Assembly: GCA_004554455.1 (NCBI GenBank)
Contig: SFMG01000001.1
Span: 81,165-145,164 of the forward strand
Direction: 5' to 3'
Source: Bacteroidales bacterium
GTDB taxonomy: Bacteria > Bacteroidota > Bacteroidia > Bacteroidales > UBA932
DNA length: 64,000 nucleotides
Part shown: piece by piece, positions 17,054-24,619 of the stretch
Numbering within the stretch: position 1 is the first letter of the stretch
How the letters are laid out: every line of letters starts with the position of its first letter
Notes under the pieces: model-generated
What the model was told of the DNA's origin: nothing
The model's database searches: none
What the model saw: only the letters and a program-made list of their open reading frames with translations
Position numbers and translations under genes: made by a program

Positions 17054-17827
17054 ATGCGAAGACTGAAAACAGTCCTTGTGACGGCCCTGCTGTGCTTATC
17101 ATTGCCCGGCAGGGCTGTTCCTGAGCAGCCCGTGCCATACCGCCACATCAACGACCTGAGCGGCTGCACACTTCCCGCTGCCAGTGCAGACTCTCTGGAA
17201 GCCGTGCTCTGTGCCTTTGACGACACCACAGGCAACCAGATTTATGCGGTCGTGACCCTCGACCTGGAGGATATGAGCATAGAGGAATATGCCAACAGGC
17301 TTTTCAATTCCTGGGGCATAGGTACCAGGGAGAACAACAATGGCGTACTCATACTCATAAAGGCTAAAAAGGACTCCGGAGACAGGGGTGGAGTACGCAT
17401 CGAGGTGGGTGACGGCCTGGCCGGAGTGATAAACGACGCCAGGGCCGGACGCATCATCGACAGATATATGATGGACTACCTGGCTGCCGGAGATATGTTC
17501 GGCGCCATACGCAGTGCCTGCTCGGTAATAATGCCTCTTGCCGCAGGAGAGTTCGGAAGCGACGGTTCGGACTTCGACAAGAAAGACGATGATCTGACCG
17601 GCGGGTTCGCTGTCGGATTTGTCGTATTCATTATGGTCCTTCTGCTTTTCATATTCTTGAGCAGGAAGAACAAGGGAAACGGACCTGGCGCAAGCGGCGG
17701 TTCGGGTGGACCGATAATATTTCCTCGCGGAGGCGGAGGCTTCTCGGGCGGCGGCGGATTCAGCGGCGGCTTCGGCGGAGGCGGCGGAGGCTTCTCGAGC
17801 GGTGGCGGTGCCAGCCGGGGATTCTAG
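17054..17827 (+). CDS. TPM-domain membrane protein (YgcG-like)
   Basis: A 257-residue protein with a signal peptide (residues 1-22), a TPM domain (about residues 30-160) containing VTLDLEDMSIEEYANRLF and GVRIEVGDGLAGVINDARAG, a transmembrane helix near residues 192-212, and a glycine/serine/phenylalanine-rich tail (about 228-257) with repeated GGGGFSGG units. TPM proteins are predicted to expose the domain in the periplasm; proposed roles are in photosystem repair (plants) and membrane protein quality control. It follows lemA by 6 bases. Confidence 0.9.
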   Translation: MRRLKTVLVTALLCLSLPGRAVPEQPVPYRHINDLSGCTLPAASADSLEAVLCAFDDTTGNQIYAVVTLDLEDMSIEEYANRLFNSWGIGTRENNNGVLILIKAKKDSGDRGGVRIEVGDGLAGVINDARAGRIIDRYMMDYLAAGDMFGAIRSACSVIMPLAAGEFGSDGSDFDKKDDDLTGGFAVGFVVFIMVLLLFIFLSRKNKGNGPGASGGSGGPIIFPRGGGGFSGGGGFSGGFGGGGGGFSSGGGASRGF

Positions 17828-17848
17828 TTCTGCCAGCGCAAAGGGAAG

Positions 17849-18475
17849 CTAGCGCAGGTCGGTAATGATATATGAAGGACCGAGACCCGCGCAGTCAAGG
17901 ACGAAATCCGAAAGCGCTCCGGCCGGCAGGACACGGAAATCACTGATATTGAAATCCGTGGAGCCGGCATCCACAGTGGAGACCGAAGCTCCGAAAAGTT
18001 TCTTTCCGTCAGTTGACACAAAAAGGGAAATACGGCTTATGCCGGTTTCGCGTACAGGCTCAAGCACATATTTGAGTACGGCGAGACCGGCATAATTTGT
18101 TTTTATGCAGGACTTGCGGCGGAAATGCTTGTCTATATAGGTGATAAGACTTGCGGGATTGATATAGTTACCGCAGTCCTCCCCTTCTATGGACTCGATT
18201 ATCACCTCCTTCGACTCCCTGTCGATGCTTGCCGCAGTCTTGCCGTCGCAGTAGATTTCCAGACCGTTTCCATTGATGAAAAAGCATTCACCCTGAACCA
18301 GGGCATGGCCGCGGCCCGTCATCCTGGTGTCAAGTCCGGAGGAGAAGGAGTAGTCGAACTCCAGCCTTCCCGTCCGGGATGAAGCTATCAGTCTGTCAAG
18401 GGCATCCTGCCCCGCTGCCGCCACAGGGCAGAGGAGCAGGAGCGCGGAGAAAAAGAGTATCAGTCTGAATTTCAT
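17849..18475 (-). CDS. lolA: LolA-like outer-membrane lipoprotein carrier protein
   Basis: A 208-residue periplasmic protein with a cleavable signal peptide (residues 1-21, AAAG end). It resembles LolA, which ferries lipoproteins across the periplasm, in FFINGNGLEIYCDGKTAASIDRESKEVIIE, with the strand-turn pattern LE.Y.DGKT....R.SKEV. Similarity to E. coli LolA is distant, but this gene commonly follows ftsK in Bacteroidota, as here. The start overlaps the ftsK stop by 4 bases (ATGA). Confidence 0.78.
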   Translation of the reverse strand: MKFRLILFFSALLLLCPVAAAGQDALDRLIASSRTGRLEFDYSFSSGLDTRMTGRGHALVQGECFFINGNGLEIYCDGKTAASIDRESKEVIIESIEGEDCGNYINPASLITYIDKHFRRKSCIKTNYAGLAVLKYVLEPVRETGISRISLFVSTDGKKLFGASVSTVDAGSTDFNISDFRVLPAGALSDFVLDCAGLGPSYIITDLR

Positions 18476-20904
18476 TGTTTCAGGAATGCATCGAGTATAG
18501 GGCTGAGCTCAGCGAAATCCTTCACGAGGACTTCCCGGCTCCTGGAACCGAGCGAAGGCCCTACGATACCCGCTGCCTCAAGCTGGTCCATAACCTTGCC
18601 GGCTCTCGCAAATCCCATACCCAGCTTGCGCTGGAGATCGGAGACGGAGGCCTTCTGTATGCTTACGACCAGTCTGGCGGCCTCCTCGAAATTGTCGTCG
18701 ATCCTGCTCATATCTATCATTCCGCCAGCTCCGGAAGAGTCTTCATCGGACGAAGGAGGTTCAGGCAGGTAATATGGAGTGCTGTAGTGGGCGTGGAGCC
18801 CTGTCTGATTTCCTATTGCAGAGGTCACTCTCTCCACTTCGTCTATGTCTATCATAGCGCACTGGAAACGGTCCATAGAGACTCCGGTAGAGAAGAGGCC
18901 GTCACCCTTGCCGGTAAGCTTCTCCGCTCCCGTGGAATCGAGTATCACGCTGGAGTTCACCCTTGTGGACACCTTGAAGGCTATCTTCACAGGGAAGTTG
19001 GAGCGTATGAGACCGGTAATGACATCTGCGGAAGGACGCTGGGTGGCGATGATCACATTGATGCCGCAGGCGCGGCCCTTCTGTGCGAGGCGCACTATGG
19101 AGGCGGCTATGCTTCTGGAGCGTGCCTTTGCCTCCGGTCCGTCCACAGACATTATCAGGTCGGCATACTCGTCTATGATCACGACCAGATAAGGCAGGAA
19201 GTGGTGTCCTTCGGTCGGGAGAAGATAGCGATGCCTGTATTTCTCATTGTATGCCTTGATCTGATTGACACCGGCCTTGCTGAACAGGGTGTAGCGGTTG
19301 TCCATCTCGATGCAGAGGGACCTGAGGGTGGCATCCGCCAGACTCTGGTCGTTCACTATGATGCGCTCGGCCTCCTCCTCGGCATTGGCTGCTCCCGGAA
19401 TGGTGGCCAGATAGTGATGCAGGAGCTTGCGGTAGGTGGAGAACTCGACCTTCTTAGGATCCACGAACACGAATTTGAGCTCGGAAGGATGCTTGGAGTA
19501 GAGAAGGGAAGAGACTATGACGTTGAGACACACCGACTTACCCTGCTTGGTGGCTCCGGCGACCAGAAGGTGGGGTGCATCCGCGAGGTCAAAGACTATC
19601 ACATCCTGGGTGATGGTATATCCCAGGGCTACAGGCAGTTCCGCCTTGGACTTGCGGAAAGCAGGCGAATCCAGCATAGACTTCAGAGGAACTATGGAGC
19701 GCTCATCATTCGGAACCTCTATGCCCATCGAGTCGAGCAGACGCACCACCCTGACGCTCTTTACGTTCAGGGCCATGGCTATGTCGTCCTCCACATTCTT
19801 GACGGAGGCACTCTTCATTCCCTCTGCCAGGAAGACCTTGTAGAGCGTGACCGTAGGGCCGGGAATCGCCTCTACCCTGTCCACCATTATCCTGTAGCTC
19901 TGAAGAGTATTCTGTATCCTGGCCGAATTCATATCTATGATGGACGCAGGGACCTTGTGCACATCGGAGGCATAGTCCTTCAGCAGATCCAGGGAAGGGG
20001 CCTCGTAATTCTCCATGCCCTCCTTAATGTCGAAAGGCGGGAGATCCTCGGTCACATTGACATTGAAGCCTTCCCCTTCGATGATAGTCACCGGGGCGGG
20101 AGCGGGAGCATCCTCAGCCGGAGCATCCTCAGCGGGAACCGCTTCTTCCTCCAGCTCTTCATCCAGTTCTTTCTCCCATTCATCCAGCTCTTTTTCGAAT
20201 GCTTCGGAATATTCATCCTCCTCCCCGGCTTCGCCTTCCGCATCCGTTCCGCTTTCCGTGACGGCATCGCTTTCCATCTCTTCCCCGACAGTCTCAGGGG
20301 CCTTTTCCCCCTCGTTTCGAGGCTTTTTCTCAAAGGCAGTGGAGAACCAGTCCATCACGCGTCTGCTGGAGAGAACCAGAATCACAAGCAGCACGAGGGC
20401 CAATATGCAGAAGCTGACCACTCTGCCGAAGAGAGAGAGCATCTGCGCATTGATTGCGCTGCCCATACGGCCTCCAAGGCCCCCTCCGAAAAAGCAGTCG
20501 GCAGAGAAGAGAGTGCTGACGTATGCCAGAAAGGTCGAGAGCCATACGGTGGCGCCCAGGGCAAGTCCCGTCTTTGCAAACATCTTCTCGGGACGTTCCC
20601 TGAGGAAGAGGGAGCGGGAAGCGAAGGCCATCAGCACGATCAGGACGAAACTGGCCAGGCCGAAGCTGTCTCTCATCAGCAGCCCACCCAGGAAGGAGCC
20701 CGTTTTGTTGGCCCCGTTCCGTATGTCGCCGACCAGGGCGGCATCCTCCGTCCAGTGGAAGATATAGGATATGGAGGATATGAGGGCCATCACCACGACC
20801 ACTCCGAGGGCCAGGCCCACGAATTTCACGGCCACAGCCCTGCGTTTTGCACGAGTTTCCTGTTCTTCCGGGCTTGGCTTTCTTGTCGTCCTTTTCTTTG
20901 CCAT
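18472..20904 (-). CDS. ftsK: DNA translocase FtsK
   Basis: An 810-residue FtsK/SpoIIIE translocase that pumps chromosomal DNA at the division septum. It has four N-terminal transmembrane helices (within about residues 23-185) and an acidic low-complexity linker (about 200-270, with repeats of AEDAP and EKELDEWEKE). The motor carries Walker A GATKQGKSVCLN (near residue 450), Walker B YLVVIIDEYADLIM (near 575) and the IATQRPS motif. The C-terminal gamma winged-helix domain contains VSDLQRKLGMGFARAGKVMD, which reads KOPS-like sequences. It lies 2 bases after DUF4290. Confidence 0.96.
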   Translation of the reverse strand: MAKKRTTRKPSPEEQETRAKRRAVAVKFVGLALGVVVVMALISSISYIFHWTEDAALVGDIRNGANKTGSFLGGLLMRDSFGLASFVLIVLMAFASRSLFLRERPEKMFAKTGLALGATVWLSTFLAYVSTLFSADCFFGGGLGGRMGSAINAQMLSLFGRVVSFCILALVLLVILVLSSRRVMDWFSTAFEKKPRNEGEKAPETVGEEMESDAVTESGTDAEGEAGEEDEYSEAFEKELDEWEKELDEELEEEAVPAEDAPAEDAPAPAPVTIIEGEGFNVNVTEDLPPFDIKEGMENYEAPSLDLLKDYASDVHKVPASIIDMNSARIQNTLQSYRIMVDRVEAIPGPTVTLYKVFLAEGMKSASVKNVEDDIAMALNVKSVRVVRLLDSMGIEVPNDERSIVPLKSMLDSPAFRKSKAELPVALGYTITQDVIVFDLADAPHLLVAGATKQGKSVCLNVIVSSLLYSKHPSELKFVFVDPKKVEFSTYRKLLHHYLATIPGAANAEEEAERIIVNDQSLADATLRSLCIEMDNRYTLFSKAGVNQIKAYNEKYRHRYLLPTEGHHFLPYLVVIIDEYADLIMSVDGPEAKARSRSIAASIVRLAQKGRACGINVIIATQRPSADVITGLIRSNFPVKIAFKVSTRVNSSVILDSTGAEKLTGKGDGLFSTGVSMDRFQCAMIDIDEVERVTSAIGNQTGLHAHYSTPYYLPEPPSSDEDSSGAGGMIDMSRIDDNFEEAARLVVSIQKASVSDLQRKLGMGFARAGKVMDQLEAAGIVGPSLGSRSREVLVKDFAELSPILDAFLKQ

Positions 20905-20906
20905 CT

Positions 20907-21560
20907 TTACTTGTGACTCTTCTGTTTGTTGCGTCTGTTCTTGTTGTTGCGCTTGCCCTGCTGGAGGTTTCTCTGGATTTCAGAGGCCTGCACGTGGCCT
21001 ATCTGCATACCGTCGGGAGCGGTCAGGCGACCGCCGGACATTCGTTCTATGTCGGCGAATATGGTTTCGTCGCTGACGGTGTCCTTGTTCCAGCTGAGAT
21101 ACTGCATCTTCATAAAGGCCGCGAGATTGCGGAGCAGATATTCCCTGGTCTGGGGATCTTCCACACCGCTTATCAGTTCGATAAGCGAAGCCGTGCTCTT
21201 GCCGTAGTGGGAGGACTTCATCGATCTCTTCTCGAGGGGGATAGGCTCCGGCCGGGTGTCCATACTCTCCTTCTCCGGCTTCGGATAAGGGGAATCCACA
21301 TCGAGTTCGAAATCGGCAATGATCTGGAGGTGGTCCCAAAGCTTCTGTTCATAATTGTCCTGGAGATGGACCTGAGGATTCAGCAGTTCCATCACCTTGA
21401 CCACGGCACGGGCCTGCTCATTTCTCTTGTCCCTGTCCTCGATGGTCTTGAGATAGGCCACCATTTTCTGCACATTTCTTCCGTATTCAGGGAGTTTCAG
21501 GGCCCTGCGGCCGGTGTTGTACTCGAAACCGCCCTTTATTTCATCACTTGTATTGTCCAT
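20907..21560 (-). CDS. DUF4290 family protein
   Basis: A 217-residue protein of the Bacteroidota DUF4290 family. It contains FEYNTGRRALKLPEYGRNVQKMV at residues 12-34, and LWDHLQIIADFELDVDSPYPKP, both characteristic. The tail (about residues 195-217) is strongly basic with many Gln, Asn and Lys residues, suggesting nucleic-acid contact. The function is unknown. It is directly upstream of ftsK with 2 bases between them, so its expression probably links to chromosome segregation or division. Confidence 0.85.
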   Translation of the reverse strand: MDNTSDEIKGGFEYNTGRRALKLPEYGRNVQKMVAYLKTIEDRDKRNEQARAVVKVMELLNPQVHLQDNYEQKLWDHLQIIADFELDVDSPYPKPEKESMDTRPEPIPLEKRSMKSSHYGKSTASLIELISGVEDPQTREYLLRNLAAFMKMQYLSWNKDTVSDETIFADIERMSGGRLTAPDGMQIGHVQASEIQRNLQQGKRNNKNRRNKQKSHK

Positions 21561-21580
21561 ATTCTTTTCCGTAAGTAGAA

Positions 21581-24500
21581 TTACAAAGGTAAGGAATTTT
21601 CAGTTTCCACCACATTATTGTCATCCACATACCAGAGATATGTGCGCACCTCCCGGCCCATCGCGCGATAGAGCCGGCCGTATCCGTTTACCTGACGTAT
21701 ATACGATTTCTTCGGCGCCCCGAACTTGTAGTCTATGACGGCCAGGGTCCCGTCCTCCATCTCCACCACCCTGTCAGGGCGCAGGTATTCACCGTCGCTA
21801 CCCAGAAGGGAGGTCTCGTTCCATACAGCGGACGGATTCCGAGGGAACCAGCCCCTGTCTTCAACCGAAGCGATACGGGAGGAGAGCAGTTCCAGCACAG
21901 ACTCCTCTTCCCCCTGTGGAAGCAGTCCGGCAAGCACGGCCCCGTGTACGGCCGAAGGAAGCTCCGAAGGGCTGACGATGGAAGAGAGTATGTCATGCAG
22001 AATTATGCCTCTGCGGCGGGCCGAGGCGCTCAGGGCAGCCTCGGAATCATCCGAGAAGAAATCCCCGGAATCGCAGCTGAAACTGAGACGTTCCCCGAGA
22101 GGCCAGGATTTGTATTCCAGAGGATACTCCACATTCTCCGATGGCTCCTCCTTCCTTTCGAAACGGGGCATGGAGCCGTATTTCCTGTCCCCTCCCCCTG
22201 CAAAGAAGAAGAGCAGTTCCGAGAAGTTGGCAGACTCGGAGGCGCGGGCGAGAATATTCTCCGGCTTTTCAGGTATTTCGCCAAGGAGGCGCATTACGGA
22301 GGAGGCTCGGGTGAAGGCGACATAGGCGACGTTCAGATTATCCACATACTGTTTCTCCTGTTCATCCTTGAAGGAAGACTCGAAGCAGCTGTTCGCGCTC
22401 TTGCTTGAAAGCCGCACGTCATAGACACCGTCCACCGGCTCGAGGGCACTTCCCTTCACCTCAGGCCGGCACCAGCGGTTGCTGTCCCTGTAGAGTTTTA
22501 TGGTCTCGAGGAAAGGGACTATGACATAAGGGAAATCGAGTCCCTTTGACTTGTGTATGGTCATTATGCGCAGCGAATTTCCGGAGGAAGGGCTGCTTAT
22601 GCAGGAGTCGTCTTCTTCCATCATTTCAAGGAAAGCGTGAAGACCTCCCGCCTTGCGGGAAGAGAAATCGTGGACCTTGTCCATAAAGGACTGCACATAC
22701 AGTGTCTCGTTCCTGAAAGTCTCCGAGTCCGCATTCCTCAGTTCCCTGAGCAGTATCTCGCACAGATCCTGCAGGGAGTGGTATCCGGAAGGTATGTCCA
22801 CATTGAGTTCCGATGTCAGGAAGCTGGCCATAGAGTTTTCCGGATTGTCTATGCAGCCCAGCAGGGCCATCAGCCTGTTCACAATCGCAGAGGACTTCAG
22901 TTTCAGGGAATCGTCGGTGACGACGGGTATGCCCTCGCGTATGAAGCGCTCCGCAACCAGGCTGCCGCTGCTGTTGTTCCGGACAAGCACCGCTATGTCC
23001 CTGTATGCGAAGCCAGCCTCCAGCGCTTCGTTTACCATAGCGACCATACGCTCCAGTTCCTCATCCTCGCTGCAGAATTCGACGGCTACCAGGCCTTCGT
23101 CCCTCTTTTTCGGCGAAACGAACTGACTCACATCGGCATATATGGATGATATGCTGTCGCCCGAAGGGTCATATTTCTCCTGTACGGTCCCGGAGGCGAA
23201 TTCGAAAAACCGGTTGTTGAAATCGACTATGGCCTTCGGACTGCGCCAGTTGACGTCCAGGTTACGGGTACTTACCTCTCCGAGTTCCTCCTGGAGACGC
23301 TTCCTGAGAAGATTCCAGTCGGAACCGCGCCAACGGTATATGCTCTGCTTCACGTCACCCACGACGAGGCTTTCTTTGCCGGACGCGTTGCTGTTTTCGA
23401 GCAGCGGCCTGAAGTTTTCCCACTGCACCCTGGAGGTGTCCTGAAACTCGTCCAGGAGGAAATTGTCGAAGCGCACCCCGAGCTTTTCATATATGAAAGG
23501 CGTATCGGTGCCGTCTATTATGTCCTTGAGCAGGCTGTTGCTGTCATCGAGGCTGAGCACGTTCTTCTCCCTGAGCAGTTCGTCGAACTGCCTGGAAAGG
23601 TCGTCGGCCAAGCCCAGGGCGTAAATCTGATCCTTGAGGATGAGGGCTGTATTGTACAGGCGGGACTCCTTGACATATAGGGAGTAGAGTCTGGAAACAG
23701 CGGCATCGAGGGCCGGGGAGACAAGATCCATCTTCGCGGCATCTTTCTTATTGAACCAGCATAGGGAACCGTCGAGATGGGACAGCACCGTAGAGGAAAG
23801 CTGTTTCACTTCATCTCCCGGCTTAAGCGAGAGAGCCTTCGACAGCAGTTTGGAAAGCCATTGCCTGGAGGTATCCTGCGGGTTGATGCCGCAGTTGTTG
23901 CACTCATTGGAAATCACTTTGGCAGTATCCACTATGCTGTCACAGTATTTCTTCACGAGATCGGAACAGGTTTTCCTGAGGGATTCCAGGTCCAATGGCC
24001 TGTCCGGCAGTCCGCTGTCCTCGACGGCCTGCCTTCTCTGCTCGCTCTTCAGACGCCTGGCTATCTCATAGAGACTGCTCTCCAGCCGGTACTTGCCGCC
24101 CTTCTCGATATTCCTGACCATCTGGTCGGTGATCCATTTCAGCTTTGCGGCATCCCCGGAGCCGAGGGAATCCAGCACCCTGTCAACGCTCTCCCGGATC
24201 AGGGAGTCCCTGTCCAGTTCCACCTGGTAGGAGGCAAACTGGCCAATCTCCCTGGAGAAGGCCTTGAGCGCCTGCTGGAAGAAACTGTCTATGGTGCTCA
24301 CGGCGAAGGCGGAATAGTCGTGAAGTATATTGCAGAGCACCGTGGAGGCGGCCTCTGAGAGCGTCTTCGCGTCAGGCATCAGGGACGGGACGAAGAGCTC
24401 ATAGTAGCCGGAAGCCTGCGGATCCCTGGCGAGCTGATGAAGTTCCTTGAGTATGCGCTGCTTCATCTCGTCAGTCGCCTTGTTCGTGAAGGTCACTGCG

Positions 24501-24619
24501 AGTATGTGCCTGTAGCTGTACCTGTCCCTGCCGTAGTTCTGAAGCAGGAGACTTATGTATTTCATTGCCAGGTTCCAGGTCTTTCCGGAACCGGCGGAAG
24601 CTTTGAGTATCTCTATCAT
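21581..24619 (-). CDS. AddA-like UvrD/Rep helicase-nuclease subunit
   Basis: A 1012-residue superfamily 1 helicase with a C-terminal nuclease domain, the arrangement of AddA/RecB-type enzymes that process DNA double-strand ends. Walker A is ASAGSGKTWNLAM at residues 6-18, Walker B/motif II is DEFQDTSRVQW, motif III VVGDVKQSIYRWRGSD, and later IMTIHKSKGLDFPYVIVPF. The PD-(D/E)XK nuclease motif is RPDRVVEMEDG...AVIDYKFG near residue 950. The start at 24619 overlaps the AddB-like stop by 4 bases (ATGA); an ATG three codons earlier is less likely. Confidence 0.92.
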   Translation of the reverse strand: MIEILKASAGSGKTWNLAMKYISLLLQNYGRDRYSYRHILAVTFTNKATDEMKQRILKELHQLARDPQASGYYELFVPSLMPDAKTLSEAASTVLCNILHDYSAFAVSTIDSFFQQALKAFSREIGQFASYQVELDRDSLIRESVDRVLDSLGSGDAAKLKWITDQMVRNIEKGGKYRLESSLYEIARRLKSEQRRQAVEDSGLPDRPLDLESLRKTCSDLVKKYCDSIVDTAKVISNECNNCGINPQDTSRQWLSKLLSKALSLKPGDEVKQLSSTVLSHLDGSLCWFNKKDAAKMDLVSPALDAAVSRLYSLYVKESRLYNTALILKDQIYALGLADDLSRQFDELLREKNVLSLDDSNSLLKDIIDGTDTPFIYEKLGVRFDNFLLDEFQDTSRVQWENFRPLLENSNASGKESLVVGDVKQSIYRWRGSDWNLLRKRLQEELGEVSTRNLDVNWRSPKAIVDFNNRFFEFASGTVQEKYDPSGDSISSIYADVSQFVSPKKRDEGLVAVEFCSEDEELERMVAMVNEALEAGFAYRDIAVLVRNNSSGSLVAERFIREGIPVVTDDSLKLKSSAIVNRLMALLGCIDNPENSMASFLTSELNVDIPSGYHSLQDLCEILLRELRNADSETFRNETLYVQSFMDKVHDFSSRKAGGLHAFLEMMEEDDSCISSPSSGNSLRIMTIHKSKGLDFPYVIVPFLETIKLYRDSNRWCRPEVKGSALEPVDGVYDVRLSSKSANSCFESSFKDEQEKQYVDNLNVAYVAFTRASSVMRLLGEIPEKPENILARASESANFSELLFFFAGGGDRKYGSMPRFERKEEPSENVEYPLEYKSWPLGERLSFSCDSGDFFSDDSEAALSASARRRGIILHDILSSIVSPSELPSAVHGAVLAGLLPQGEEESVLELLSSRIASVEDRGWFPRNPSAVWNETSLLGSDGEYLRPDRVVEMEDGTLAVIDYKFGAPKKSYIRQVNGYGRLYRAMGREVRTYLWYVDDNNVVETENSLPL
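21584..21591 (-). promoter_or_regulatory. possible -7 box of DUF4290-ftsK-lolA
   Basis: TACCTTTG on the minus strand fits TAnnTTTG and lies at the very end of the upstream helicase gene, 23 bases before the DUF4290 start. It could give the ftsK group its own promoter in addition to read-through. No -33 box was found. Confidence 0.4.

Noticed and set aside
20088..20333. Acidic and proline/alanine repeats in ftsK as a possible inserted element
   Set aside because: Low-complexity linkers of this kind are normal between the FtsK membrane and motor domains.
18475..20916. An 813-codon open frame antisense to ftsK
   Set aside because: It is the reflection of high-GC codon use in ftsK, shows no domain, and lies wholly inside a certain gene. 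Similar long antisense frames over uvrB (42304-44451) and parE (55525-57720) were rejected for the same reason.
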